From positions 992,001 to 1,056,000 of the forward strand of contig NZ_CP085224.1 of the NCBI RefSeq assembly GCF_044803115.1: a stretch of 64,000 bases of DNA, read 5' to 3'. Positions 17,167-25,657 of the stretch are shown here, in pieces (positions within the stretch are counted from its first letter, which is position 1; each line of letters begins with the position of its first letter). This DNA is from Caenispirillum salinarum_A (lineage in GTDB: Bacteria > Pseudomonadota > Alphaproteobacteria > Rhodospirillales > Rhodospirillaceae). Made by a program: the position numbers and the translations under genes. Under the pieces are notes generated by a model, which was not told the origin of the DNA, made no database searches, and saw nothing but the letters and a program-made list of their open reading frames with translations.

Positions 17167-17721
17167 TCATCTCGGCTCCGTCGTCGCGGCCACCTGATCG
17201 CGCTTCGAGGGCTCCTGCCACTCGGGCGACGCCAAATGGAAGGGCAGGAGCGTCACGGCGATGACGAAAAGGGCAAGGGCCAGCAGCATCATGAGCAGGC
17301 CCCTGGCGCGCATGGTGGTGGCGCGGTCGTTGCGGTCGCGTGTCGCCTCGAAGGCGCGCTGAAAGAAGTCGTACTCGCTGACATAGGCCGCCGTCCGCTC
17401 CGTCTGGCGTGGGCCATGCCGAAGAAAGGTGATCTCCACCCGCACGAGGTACGCGACCGCGGTCATCAGCGCGAGGACAGACGCCAGCCAGAGCGCCGCC
17501 ATCACGGCCGTCAGCGGCTGCGGGAGCAGCCCCACGTCCAGTTCGCGCGCGAAATAGATGTAGCCGAAGATGGAGAAGGAGACGACCGATCCGGGCACCG
17601 CGAGCTGCGAGCGGATCGTCTCCCGCCGGCTGCGCTCGGCCATGTAGAGTGCCCGCAGTTCCTCCTGGTTCAACTGGTCGGCGCTGATGAGGTCGTCCCG
17701 GCCGTCGTCGTCATCGCTCAT
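17167..17721 (-). CDS. Membrane protein of unknown function, three helices
   Basis: This 184-aa protein has an acidic, hydrophilic N-terminus (MSDDDDGRDD) and predicted helices at about residues 42-60, 68-92 and 140-162. The middle loop is charged and contains EYDFFQRAFEATRDRNDRA, which might form a cytoplasmic helical hairpin. I do not recognise a family. It lies downstream of the DUF3306 gene on the same strand with a 126-base gap, so it may be the last gene of that operon or separate. Codon usage resembles its neighbours. Confidence 0.6.
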   Translation of the reverse strand: MSDDDDGRDDLISADQLNQEELRALYMAERSRRETIRSQLAVPGSVVSFSIFGYIYFARELDVGLLPQPLTAVMAALWLASVLALMTAVAYLVRVEITFLRHGPRQTERTAAYVSEYDFFQRAFEATRDRNDRATTMRARGLLMMLLALALFVIAVTLLPFHLASPEWQEPSKRDQVAATTEPR

Positions 17722-17847
17722 TCACAAGCGCCCCTCTGCCTTGTCTCGGCCTTCCGCAAACGCTGCGCGTGGCGATGGATCGCTCAATTTGCAGCCACTT
17801 GGAGATCGGCCCGATGGGCGAGAGCGATCAAGCGCCTCGGCCCCGCC

Positions 17848-18306
17848 TCATGTTTCGGCTTCGGGTTCGTCCGAGGGCGGACTGTCCGACGTCTCCTGTC
17901 CCTCAGGCTCCCGTTGCAGGTGGGCGAACATGGCCTTCACGGCCTTGACCGCGTTTTCGCTCTCGCCGGGGCGCAGGGCGGCGTAGCCGGGCGCGTTGCA
18001 GTCCCAGTCGTATTCGACCAGCGGCTTGTAGCCCGTTATCGCCGGATCGCTCGTCCACGCCTTGCGCAGCGCCGCCCTGCGCAGCGCCTCGGGTACCTTG
18101 CGGTGCAGGAAGGCCGAGTAGTCGCTGTCCCGGTCCAGCAATTCCAGCGGCGGCAGGGTCTCCGGGTCGAAGGGGGCGTCGTCGTCCGCTTGCTCGTGGG
18201 GGGGAGCCTCGGCCGGGTTGGCGTGCGGCTGTGCCGGGAGCGGGCCGTCATGCTCCGTCTTCAGGCGCGACCAGCGGGCGAGAAATCCTTTCGATGACTC
18301 CGTCAC
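17848..18306 (-). CDS. DUF3306 protein of the formate dehydrogenase locus
   Basis: This 152-aa cytoplasmic protein matches the DUF3306 family found beside formate dehydrogenase genes. Typical features are the N-terminal FLARWSRLK, the central PPLELLDRDSDYSAFLHRKVPEALRRAALRKAW and the following YDWDCNAPGY. The C-terminal 25 residues are acidic and low complexity. Its start overlaps the stop of the DUF3305 gene (ATGA), so the two are co-translated. The role is unknown; a function in formate dehydrogenase maturation is inferred from constant gene neighbourhood. Confidence 0.82.
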   Translation of the reverse strand: MTESSKGFLARWSRLKTEHDGPLPAQPHANPAEAPPHEQADDDAPFDPETLPPLELLDRDSDYSAFLHRKVPEALRRAALRKAWTSDPAITGYKPLVEYDWDCNAPGYAALRPGESENAVKAVKAMFAHLQREPEGQETSDSPPSDEPEAET

Positions 18307-18812
18307 GTCGTGATCCCCCGTTCCGAGTCCGGATGCCGCGGTGCCATGGCTTCCGGGTCCACGCGGTCACGGCGGCGTTTCCACTGTTTCCGCTCCACAT
18401 GGTGGCGGGTGACGAAGTCCGTCAGCCAATCGCGCACCTCGGGCGGCATGGCCACCGCCTCCAGCAGGTCGTCGCCGCATTCCCCATGGGCCTGGGCCTC
18501 TGCCGGGTCGGCCGTCGCCAGCAGGAGCGACCAGCCGAGCGGCGTGGCGCCCTTGCGGAGCACGACGTAGACGGCCGGTTGCGGCGCCTCCAGGTTGTCC
18601 TTGTAGTTCTTCGTGTCGGCTTTCCGCGCCACGATGTCGGTATTGCCGGCGAAGAAACGCATCGCCCCGGCCTCCTCGCCCAGCGGGGTCCAGGGGGCGC
18701 AGTCCACCGCCGCGGGAAGCACGGCGTCGACACGCGCCACATGATCGAGCCAGGGACTGCGGCACGGGCGGCGCTCGGCCACGACGGCCACGGGGAAGCG
18801 CTCGGCGGTCAT
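18303..18812 (-). CDS. DUF3305 protein of the formate dehydrogenase locus
   Basis: This 169-aa protein belongs to DUF3305, the usual partner of DUF3306. It starts FPVAVVAERRPCRSPWLDH and contains RFFAGNTDIVARKADTKNYK and PAVYVVLRK, which are typical of the family. I chose the ATG at 18812 because it overlaps the stop of the upstream gene (ATGA); a much longer open frame continues upstream but lies inside that gene. Soluble and cytoplasmic by appearance. It is probably an accessory factor for formate dehydrogenase; this is inference from context. Confidence 0.83.
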   Translation of the reverse strand: MTAERFPVAVVAERRPCRSPWLDHVARVDAVLPAAVDCAPWTPLGEEAGAMRFFAGNTDIVARKADTKNYKDNLEAPQPAVYVVLRKGATPLGWSLLLATADPAEAQAHGECGDDLLEAVAMPPEVRDWLTDFVTRHHVERKQWKRRRDRVDPEAMAPRHPDSERGITT

Positions 18813-19282
18813 TCCACATATCCTTCCGGGAACAGATCGTCCGGCCCGCCGATCGGCTGCATCTCGGTCGTCGGCTCGCTGCCGAGCGCGTTGGGACGCT
18901 GAACCGCCTTGCCGTCGAGGCCAGGCGGCGCGCCGCGCACCAGGTTGAGCATCTCGTAGAGGCTCATCTGCTCCTGCTCCTCGGGGCCGAGAAGCGGCCG
19001 GGGTGCCCGCACGCCCTGTTCCTCCGGCGGCGGCGGGGCGTTTTCCTGGACCTCGGGAGCCGTCAGTCCGCGCTTCTCCGCGGCGTCGGGATTGACGTTC
19101 GCCGGGTCGCGCTTCTTGGAGTCCCAATTCTCGACTCCGGGCGGCCAGTTCGGCGCGGGCTGGTCCACCGCCTGCGCATCGGCTGCCCCTTGCGCCGCCA
19201 GCGCAGCGGGTGAGACAGCCAGCAGAAGGGCGAGGACCGTCGCCTTCGTCATCTTCAGCGTCATCATGGGTCTCATCCTCAT
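18809..19282 (-). CDS. Secreted low-complexity protein of the formate dehydrogenase locus
   Basis: This 157-aa protein has a signal peptide with cleavage after SPAALAAQG or nearby, then a Pro/Glu-rich, apparently disordered mature part (APNWPPGVENWDSKKRD, NAPPPPEEQG, EEQEQMSLYEMLNLVRG). I do not know the family. The start could be 19282, 19267 or 19264; GAGGATGAG before the second favours 19267 slightly. It is the first gene of the divergent DUF3305-DUF3306 operon and lies 131 bases from the TorD-like gene, sharing an intergenic promoter region. A periplasmic role near the Tat-exported FdhA is possible. Confidence 0.65.
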   Translation of the reverse strand: MRMRPMMTLKMTKATVLALLLAVSPAALAAQGAADAQAVDQPAPNWPPGVENWDSKKRDPANVNPDAAEKRGLTAPEVQENAPPPPEEQGVRAPRPLLGPEEQEQMSLYEMLNLVRGAPPGLDGKAVQRPNALGSEPTTEMQPIGGPDDLFPEGYVE

Positions 19283-19413
19283 GGTCTTTCGCTCAACGCC
19301 CGAAACGGGGATGAACGTTTCACCCGGCCACCTTTTTCTTTTTCAACTTTTTCCCCCGGAGCCGCGTTCTGACCCCACTTCCCAAGAGGAACGGCAGGCG
19401 ACGGATCGGCCGC

Positions 19414-20016
19414 ATGGAAGACGATGTCAAACAGCTAGACCTCACGCGCGCCCAGTTCTACGGGCTGCTCGCGACGCTGCTGATCCGGCCGCCACCGGCG
19501 GATCTGCTGGCTGTCGTCGCGGGCCTGCGCGCCGAGCCGCAAACGCCGCTGGCCGATGCGATCGGCGCCCTTGCCACGGCGGCCGGCAGCACGACACCCG
19601 CGATGGCCGAGCGCGAGTACAACCGGCTTTTCATCGGCCTGGAGCGCGGAGAATTCGTGCCCTACGCCTCGCATTACCTTGAGGGCCACCTTTACGGAAA
19701 GCCCCTCATCCGGTTCCGCCAGGAGATGGCGCGCCTGGGCCTTGAGCGCGAAGCGCCGGTCCGGGAACCCGAGGATCACGCCGGGGTCATGCTCGCCGTC
19801 ATGGCGGAACTGCTGGAGGACGCGGGCAGAGAAGGCCGGGACAATGCGCCGGCCGCCGTCTTCCGCACCCACCTGCAGCCCTGGCTCCCATTCTTCATGC
19901 GCGACATCGCGCGCGCCGAGGACGCCGCCTTCTATCCCGCCGTGGGCGCCCTTGGCGGGGCGTTCCTCGCCATCGAGGCGGAAGCCCTGTCACTGCCCGA
20001 GGAGGCATCGCCATGA
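19414..20016 (+). CDS. TorD/DmsD-family molybdoenzyme chaperone
   Basis: This 200-aa all-helical protein matches TorD-like redox enzyme maturation proteins, which bind the Tat signal of a molybdenum enzyme and hold it for cofactor insertion. The family motif EYNRLFIGLERGEFVPYASHYLEG (Y/F-x-x-L-F near residue 69, then P-Y-x-S) is clear, and a second conserved block is HLQPWLPFFMRDIARAEDAAFY. The stop overlaps the start of the small Tat-signal gene and formate dehydrogenase follows, so FdhA is its likely client. Confidence 0.85.
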   Translation: MEDDVKQLDLTRAQFYGLLATLLIRPPPADLLAVVAGLRAEPQTPLADAIGALATAAGSTTPAMAEREYNRLFIGLERGEFVPYASHYLEGHLYGKPLIRFRQEMARLGLEREAPVREPEDHAGVMLAVMAELLEDAGREGRDNAPAAVFRTHLQPWLPFFMRDIARAEDAAFYPAVGALGGAFLAIEAEALSLPEEASP

Positions 20017-20225
20017 CCGATCGACCCGACGATCCTGTTGATGCGAGGCGCCGCCGGTTCCTGCGCGGCGCCGGACTGTCTGCCGCCGGGGCCGCGGCTG
20101 CCGTGCCGGTGGTGCTGAGCGGAGGCGATGACGCGGAGGCCTTTTCCGCGCCCGAGGAACAGGTGAAGGGGCGCTACCGGCTGAACGACCACGTCAAGCG
20201 CTTCTACTTCCTGAACAGACTTTAG
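20013..20225 (+). CDS. Small Tat-signal protein of the formate dehydrogenase region
   Basis: This 70-aa protein has a twin-arginine motif (RRRFLRGAG) and a hydrophobic stretch, then a short tail ending RYRLNDHVKRFYFLNRL. It matches the known family of tiny Tat-target proteins encoded just before formate dehydrogenase alpha subunits. The conserved tail (HVKRFY) may contact another subunit. It overlaps the chaperone gene by ATGA and is 12 bases from fdhA. The function is not established. Confidence 0.82.
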   Translation: MTDRPDDPVDARRRRFLRGAGLSAAGAAAAVPVVLSGGDDAEAFSAPEEQVKGRYRLNDHVKRFYFLNRL

Positions 20226-20237
20226 GAGGCCCGGTCC

Positions 20238-23135
20238 ATGCTGAAGAAACGTCGCTCCGGGACGTCGGCGCCGGGTGGCCTCACGGCAACGCTGCCCATG
20301 GATGGCGGCCGCCGGGGTCTCAACCGCCGATCCTTTCTCCAGGCTTCGGGCCTGGCGACGGCCGGCTTGTCGGGCCTGGGCGGCCTTTCCGCCGGTGTCG
20401 TCCGCAAGGCCGAGGCCGCGCCCATCGCCGAGGGCACGCCGAAGGAGCTGAAAAAGTCGGTGTGCAGCCACTGCTCCGTCGGCTGCACCGTCGTCGCGGA
20501 AGTGCAGGACGGCGTCTGGGTTCAGCAGGAGCCCGGCTGGGACAGCCCCATCAACCAGGGCACCCACTGCGCCAAGGGCGCGAGCGTGCGGGAACTGGTC
20601 AAGGGCGAGCGGCGGGTGAAATATCCGCTCAAGCTGGTGGACGGCGAATGGCAGCGGGTGAGCTGGGACCAGGCGATCGAGGAGATCGGCGACAAGCTGC
20701 TCGCCATTCGCGCCACGTATGGTCCCGACAGCGTGTTCTGGCTCGGGTCGGCCAAGTTCACCAACGAGGCCGCCTACCTCCTGCGCAAGTTCGCCGCCTT
20801 CTGGGGCACGAACAACGTCGACCATCAGGCCCGCATCTGCCATTCCACCACCGTCGCCGGCGTCGCCAACACCTGGGGCTACGGCGCGATGACCAACAGC
20901 TACAACGACATCCAGCACTCCAACTGCCTGGTCATCATCGGCGGCAACCCGGCGGAGGCGCATCCGGTCGCCATGCAGCACATGCTGCGCGCGAAGGAGC
21001 GCAACCGCGCGCCGTTCATCGTCATCGACCCGCGCTTCACCCGCACGGCCGCGCACGCCACCGATTTCGTCCGCCTGCGACCGGGCACGGATATCCCCGT
21101 GGTCTGGGGCATCCTGTGGCACATCTTCGCGAACGGCTGGGAGGACAAGGAGTACATCGCCGAGCGGGTCCACGGCATGGACGCCATCCGGGCCGAGGTC
21201 GCCAAGTGGACGCCGGACGTGGTGGAGGAGGTGTCGGGCGTTCCCGGCGAGCAGCTCCTCCAGGTTGCCAGGCAGATGGCTGAGAACCGTCCGGCGACGC
21301 TGATCTGGTGCATGGGCGCCACGCAGAAGACCGTCGGCACGGCCAACGTGCGCGCGTTTTCCATCCTGCAACTGGCGCTTGGCAACATCGGCGTTCCCGG
21401 CGGCGGCGCGAACATCTACCGCGGCCACTCCAACGTGCAGGGCGCGACGGACATGGGCCTGGATGTTTCCACCCTGCCGTCCTACTACGGATTGTCCGAG
21501 GCCGCATGGCGGCACTTCAGCCGCGTCTGGGACGTGCCCTACGAAACCATGCTGGACCGCTTCGCCTCCAAGGAGCTGATGGAGGCGAAGGGCATCCCGA
21601 CAACCCGGTGGTTCGACGCCGCCGTGGCCGAGCCCGAGGACCTGGACCAGCCGCATCCCATCCGGGGCGTCGTGGTCATGGGACACGGCGGCAACACGGT
21701 GACGCGCATGCCGGACATGCTGGAGGGGCTGGCGCAACTCGACCTGCTGGTGGTTGTCGATCCGCATCCGACCACCTTCGCCGCCATCCGTCAGCGGCGG
21801 AACAACAGCTACATCCTGCCGGCCTGCACCCAGTACGAAATGGACGGCAGCCGCGTCGCCTCCAACCGATCGGTCCAGTGGGGCCAGAAGGTGGTGGAGC
21901 CCATCTTCGAAAGCCGCGACGACTACCGGACCATGTACCTGCTGGCGCGGAAGCTTGGCTTCGCCGACGAGATGTTCAAGCACATCGGCGTGAACGACAC
22001 GCAGCCCGTGGCCGAGGACATCCTGCGCGAGATCAATCGCGGCTGCATCTCCACCGGCTACACCGGCATCTCGCCGGAACGGCTGAAGATGCACATGAAA
22101 TACCAGCACACCTTCGACCGCATCACCATGCAGGCGACCGAAGGGCCGCTGAAGGGCGAGTATTTCGGCCTGCCGTGGCCGTGCTGGGGCTACCCGGAGT
22201 GGAAGCACCCCGGCTCGCCGGTGCTCTACGATACCTCCAAGCACGTCATGGAGGGCGGCGGCACCTTCCGGGCCCGCTTCGGCGTGGAGCGGGACGGAGA
22301 GACGCTTCTGGCGGAAGGCAGCTTCTCCAAGGGGTCTGAAATCCGGGACGGCTATCCCGAGTTCACCATGGCCGTGCTGAAGAAGCTGGGCTGGGACAAG
22401 GAACTGACGCCCGACGAGCGCCGCGTGATCGAGGAGATCGGCGGCGACGACATCGACAGTGTGTCGTGGGCCAACGACCTGTCCATGGGCATCATCCGCG
22501 TCGCCCTGCGACACGGCTGCGTCCCCTACGGCAACGCCAAGGCGCGCAGCGTGGCCTGGAACCTGCCCGACCCCGTGCCCATCCACCGCGAACCCGTCTA
22601 CAGCCCGCGCCCGGAGCTGGTGCGCCAGTTCCCGGCCATCGAGGATCGGCGGGAGTTCCGGCTGCCGCATCTCAACCGCTCGGTCCAGATGGCGATGCTG
22701 GAGGCCGACGTGCCCGGGCAGTTCCCGTTCATCTTCACCTCCGGCCGCCTGGTCGAGTACGAGGGCGGCGGCGAGGAGACGCGCTCGAACCCCTGGCTGG
22801 CCGAGTTGCAGCAGTCGATGTTCGTCGAACTGAACACCCATGACGCGGAGCGCCTTGGCGTCCGCGACGGCGAGCACGTCTGGGTCCACGGCCCGGAGGA
22901 AGGAAAGGTCTACGTCCGCGCGCTGGTGACCGAGCGTGTCGGCCGGGGCGTCGTGTTCATGCCGTTCCACTTCAGCGGCCACTGGCAGGGCGAGGACCTG
23001 CGCGACGCCTATCCGCCCGGCACCGACCCCATCGTGCTCGGCGAGCCGTGCAACGGCATCACCACCTACGGCTACGATCCCGTCACCTACATGCAGGAGA
23101 CCAAGGTGACGCTGTGTCGGGTCGAGAAAGCCTGA
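20238..23135 (+). CDS. fdhA: Formate dehydrogenase alpha subunit, Tat-exported, cysteine form
   Basis: This 965-aa catalytic subunit oxidises formate to carbon dioxide at a molybdenum or tungsten bis-MGD centre. A Tat signal (LNRRSFLQASG, about residues 30-62) implies a periplasmic enzyme. The 4Fe-4S cysteines are C76, C79, C83 and C111. The active-site residue is Cys201 in ARICHSTTVAG, not selenocysteine, and no in-frame TGA occurs. The C-terminal molybdopterin-binding domain begins near residue 820 (FIFTSGRLVEYEGGG). AGGAGG at 20224-20229 supports the ATG at 20238. It is about 50 residues shorter than E. coli FdnG. Confidence 0.94.
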   Translation: MLKKRRSGTSAPGGLTATLPMDGGRRGLNRRSFLQASGLATAGLSGLGGLSAGVVRKAEAAPIAEGTPKELKKSVCSHCSVGCTVVAEVQDGVWVQQEPGWDSPINQGTHCAKGASVRELVKGERRVKYPLKLVDGEWQRVSWDQAIEEIGDKLLAIRATYGPDSVFWLGSAKFTNEAAYLLRKFAAFWGTNNVDHQARICHSTTVAGVANTWGYGAMTNSYNDIQHSNCLVIIGGNPAEAHPVAMQHMLRAKERNRAPFIVIDPRFTRTAAHATDFVRLRPGTDIPVVWGILWHIFANGWEDKEYIAERVHGMDAIRAEVAKWTPDVVEEVSGVPGEQLLQVARQMAENRPATLIWCMGATQKTVGTANVRAFSILQLALGNIGVPGGGANIYRGHSNVQGATDMGLDVSTLPSYYGLSEAAWRHFSRVWDVPYETMLDRFASKELMEAKGIPTTRWFDAAVAEPEDLDQPHPIRGVVVMGHGGNTVTRMPDMLEGLAQLDLLVVVDPHPTTFAAIRQRRNNSYILPACTQYEMDGSRVASNRSVQWGQKVVEPIFESRDDYRTMYLLARKLGFADEMFKHIGVNDTQPVAEDILREINRGCISTGYTGISPERLKMHMKYQHTFDRITMQATEGPLKGEYFGLPWPCWGYPEWKHPGSPVLYDTSKHVMEGGGTFRARFGVERDGETLLAEGSFSKGSEIRDGYPEFTMAVLKKLGWDKELTPDERRVIEEIGGDDIDSVSWANDLSMGIIRVALRHGCVPYGNAKARSVAWNLPDPVPIHREPVYSPRPELVRQFPAIEDRREFRLPHLNRSVQMAMLEADVPGQFPFIFTSGRLVEYEGGGEETRSNPWLAELQQSMFVELNTHDAERLGVRDGEHVWVHGPEEGKVYVRALVTERVGRGVVFMPFHFSGHWQGEDLRDAYPPGTDPIVLGEPCNGITTYGYDPVTYMQETKVTLCRVEKA

Positions 23136-23148
23136 GGAAGGACAGCCC

Positions 23149-23790
23149 ATGCCGAAGATGGCGTTTCTCTGCGACTCCGAGCGCTGCATCGAGTGCAACG
23201 CCTGCGTCACGTCGTGCAAGAACGAACACGAGGTGCCATGGGGCATGAACCGCCGCCGCGTCATCACCATGCAGGACGGCCAGGCGGGCGAACGCTCGGT
23301 TTCCATGGCGTGCATGCATTGCGAAGACGCGCCTTGCGCCGCCGTGTGCCCGACGGACTGCTTCTACCGCACCGATGACGGCGTGGTCCTTCATTCCAAG
23401 GACCTGTGCATCGGCTGCGGCTACTGCTTCTATGCCTGCCCCTTCGGAGCGCCGCAGTACCCGCAGACGACGGCCTTCGGCTCGCGCGGCAAGATGGACA
23501 AGTGCACCTTCTGCGCCGGCGGACCCCAGGAGGACGGCAGCGAGGAAGAGTACGCGCTTTACGGCGCCAACCGCTTGGCCGAGGGCAAGCTGCCCCTGTG
23601 CGCCGAGATGTGCTCCACCCGCTCCCTGATGGCGGGGGACATCGACGAGCTTGCCGACATCTACACCGAGCGCGTGGAGCGGCGCGGCTACGGGTCTCCG
23701 GCCTGGGGCTGGGCCACCGCCTACGCGGCCGACCAGGAAGACACCTACGCGCCCGGCGGCCGCGCCATCGGCGAGCGCGACCAGACCTGA
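23149..23790 (+). CDS. fdhB: Formate dehydrogenase beta (iron-sulfur) subunit
   Basis: This 213-aa ferredoxin-type subunit carries electrons from FdhA to the membrane subunit. Four cysteine groups for 4Fe-4S clusters are visible: CIECNACVTSC, CMHCEDAPCAAVCPTDC, CIGCGYCFYACPFGAP and CTFC followed by CAEMCSTRSL. There is no C-terminal transmembrane helix, unlike E. coli FdnH, so FdhC alone anchors the complex. It is 13 bases after fdhA with AGGAAGG-like ribosome binding before the ATG. Confidence 0.93.
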   Translation: MPKMAFLCDSERCIECNACVTSCKNEHEVPWGMNRRRVITMQDGQAGERSVSMACMHCEDAPCAAVCPTDCFYRTDDGVVLHSKDLCIGCGYCFYACPFGAPQYPQTTAFGSRGKMDKCTFCAGGPQEDGSEEEYALYGANRLAEGKLPLCAEMCSTRSLMAGDIDELADIYTERVERRGYGSPAWGWATAYAADQEDTYAPGGRAIGERDQT

Positions 23791-23810
23791 CGCCACAGGA
23801 GGACGGTGCC

Positions 23811-24884
23811 ATGCTTCATCGCGCGCTTCAGGGCCTTGTGCCGCTTCTTGCCGCGCTGCTGATCGCCACGGCGGCGCTGGCGCAGGACGAGGTCGGCGTG
23901 GGCGCCGGCCGGGACGTCAACGAGCCGGTGTCGCCGGGGCTCGAACAACAGACGCCGGGGCCGCTGACGGACTTCCGGCTGGTCGGGCCGGAAGAGAAGA
24001 CAGTGGGGCGCGTCTCCATTCCCGACGAGACGCTGGCGACGCTGATCCAGCCCGAAGGGCGGGACTGGCGCACGTTCCGCATGGAGTACCTGCCCTGGGG
24101 CGGGGGCATCGCCATCCTGCTCATGCTCGCCGCGCTGACGGCCTTTTACCTGATCCGCGGGCGGATCGACCTGGACAGCGGAAAGTCGGGGCGGTGGGTG
24201 CCCCGGTTCTCGGGGCTGGACCGCTTCGCCCACTGGACGACGGCCGTGTCGTTCCTCCTGCTGGCCATAAGCGGCCTCGTGATCACCTTCGGGCGCCACA
24301 TCCTGATTCCCGTCATGGGCCACTTTGCGTTCGAGCCGCTGGTCGACGCCATGAAGTACATCCACAACTTCGCGGCGCCGTCGTTCGTGGTCGGGCTGGT
24401 TCTGATGCTGGTCCTGTGGATCAAGGACAACATCCCCGGTCGCGACGACGTCATCTGGGTTCGCGAGCTCGGCGGGCTGATGAAGAAGGGGTCCTCGCAC
24501 CCCGGCAGCGGCCGCTTCAACGCCGGCCAGAAGGGCATTTTCTGGCTGGTGGTCCTGGGCGGCTTCGTGATGGCGGCGAGCGGCGTGACCCTGTTGCTGC
24601 CGTTCTACTGGGCCGACGTCGGCGGCATGCAGGTGGCGCACGTCATTCACGCCATCCTCGGCATGGTGTTCGTCATCGTCATCCTGGGCCACATCTACAT
24701 CGGCACCATCGGCATGGAAGGGGCTTTCGACGCCATGGGCAAGGGCCGCGTCGACGAGAACTGGGCCAGGGAGCATCACGGCGGCTGGTACGAAAAGGTT
24801 TGTAACGTCGCCCCGTCACGCTCGGCGGGGGGTGGTGCCGCCGGGGCTGGTGCCGGCCCCGACCGCGGCCCGGAAAAATCCTGA
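23811..24884 (+). CDS. fdhC: Formate dehydrogenase gamma subunit, cytochrome b
   Basis: This 357-aa protein has a signal peptide (to about residue 23), a periplasmic segment of about 85 residues, and five helices. The four-helix cytochrome b556 core includes DRFAHWTTAVSFLLLAISG, YIHNFAAPSF and HVIHAILGMVF, whose histidines are the expected haem b ligands. It accepts electrons from FdhB and reduces quinone. The extended N-terminal part is typical of alphaproteobacterial FdhC. I chose ATG 23811, preceded by AGGAGGACGG. The glycine/alanine-rich tail after residue 325 is unlike known homologues and probably disordered. Confidence 0.9.
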   Translation: MLHRALQGLVPLLAALLIATAALAQDEVGVGAGRDVNEPVSPGLEQQTPGPLTDFRLVGPEEKTVGRVSIPDETLATLIQPEGRDWRTFRMEYLPWGGGIAILLMLAALTAFYLIRGRIDLDSGKSGRWVPRFSGLDRFAHWTTAVSFLLLAISGLVITFGRHILIPVMGHFAFEPLVDAMKYIHNFAAPSFVVGLVLMLVLWIKDNIPGRDDVIWVRELGGLMKKGSSHPGSGRFNAGQKGIFWLVVLGGFVMAASGVTLLLPFYWADVGGMQVAHVIHAILGMVFVIVILGHIYIGTIGMEGAFDAMGKGRVDENWAREHHGGWYEKVCNVAPSRSAGGGAAGAGAGPDRGPEKS

Positions 24885-24893
24885 CGAGAAAGG

Positions 24894-24917
24894 GCCGCCC
24901 GGGAACGGCCGGGCGGC
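24894..24917. terminator. Hairpin between convergent fdhC and the small gene
   Basis: GCCGCCCGG and CCGGGCGGC form a perfect 9-bp stem with a 6-base loop, 10 bases past the fdhC stop and 16 bases from the end of the convergent small gene. On the minus strand it is followed by CCTTTCTC, a weak T-rich tail. It could end both transcripts. Confidence 0.45.
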
Positions 24918-24932
24918 ACCGTCCCGGCCGTG

Positions 24933-25118
24933 TCAGTGGTCGTCCGGCTCAAGATCGGGCGACCACCCGAGCCGGCCGTCCACCTGGCTTTCATGGTCGA
25001 CGCGCGCGGAGGACGTCGAGTGGGCCTCCGTCGCGGTCACCGCGAAGCCTTCGAAGACGATGGCCGTCAGGCCCATGGACACCAGCACGAACGCCAGCGA
25101 AGAGAGGAACGCCTTCAT
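24933..25118 (-). CDS. Small single-helix protein convergent with fdhC
   Basis: This 61-aa protein starts MKAFLSSLAFVLVSMGL and has one hydrophobic helix, either a membrane anchor or a signal peptide (cleavage possible after ATEAHS). The tail is acidic (VDGRLGWSPDLEPDDH). I chose the ATG at 25118 because AGGAGA lies 9 bases upstream at ideal spacing; a longer open frame upstream has an arginine-rich, unlikely leader. I do not recognise a family, although similar small proteins occur near formate dehydrogenase genes. Function unknown. Confidence 0.6.
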   Translation of the reverse strand: MKAFLSSLAFVLVSMGLTAIVFEGFAVTATEAHSTSSARVDHESQVDGRLGWSPDLEPDDH

Positions 25119-25402
25119 GATGGGTCTCCTGTTCCGCGTCTGCTTGAGGAACGGGCGGAGCCTTCGGATGGCTCGCGAGTAAGGCGGCCGTGGCGGCCTT
25201 TCCAAGCCCGACCTGCATCAACACGCACTCCGTGGCGAGGCGGCACGCTGGGGAAAGCGTGCGCGGGAGAATGCCATGGCGGGTCGGCGACTGGTCATGA
25301 AGCTTACCGCGTCGGCTTCGCCGGCGCCGAAGCCGGGCAGCAGGCCGGCGGGGCCGGGGGCAGGACGGCGGCGAAGGACTGGTCGATCTGACCCGGCGCC
25401 TC

Positions 25403-25657
25403 TCACCCCCTCTCTTCGGTCAGGTAGGCGACGGCGCCGGCGATGGTCAGGACCTCGGGCACGTCGCGCTCGGGGATGTCCACGCCCGTGCGCTTGGACA
25501 GCCCGGTAACGAAGTTCAGGACGTCCATGCTGTCGAAATCCAGGGCTTCGCGGATGTCGGCGTCCTCGGGAATGTCGGTGGGGTCCGTTTCCGGCGTGAG
25601 CGCGCGCAACTCGTCGATGACGGCCGCGCGCAGGTCGGTGGCGGCGGTGGTGGTCAT
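25403..25657 (-). CDS. Acyl carrier protein
   Basis: This 84-aa protein is a phosphopantetheine-dependent acyl carrier protein. The attachment serine is Ser43 in DFDSMDVLNF, and the flanking helices are typical (IDELRALTPETD, TGVDIPERDVPEVLTIAGAVAYL). It is encoded at the end of a dehydrogenase-complex operon and overlaps the E2 gene by ATGA. No fatty-acid-synthesis genes are nearby, so it is not the housekeeping AcpP. It might receive an acyl group made by E2. That coupling is inference. Confidence 0.85.
   Translation of the reverse strand: MTTTAATDLRAAVIDELRALTPETDPTDIPEDADIREALDFDSMDVLNFVTGLSKRTGVDIPERDVPEVLTIAGAVAYLTEERG

Noticed and set aside
20838..20840. Possible selenocysteine at the FdhA active site
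   Set aside because: The codon is TGC (Cys201) and no in-frame TGA precedes the real stop, so this is a cysteine enzyme.
19932..23315. 1127-codon minus-strand frame opposite fdhA
   Set aside because: Opposite a clear formate dehydrogenase; composition (Val/His/Arg/Ala/Asp) is that of a shadow frame with no domain signal.
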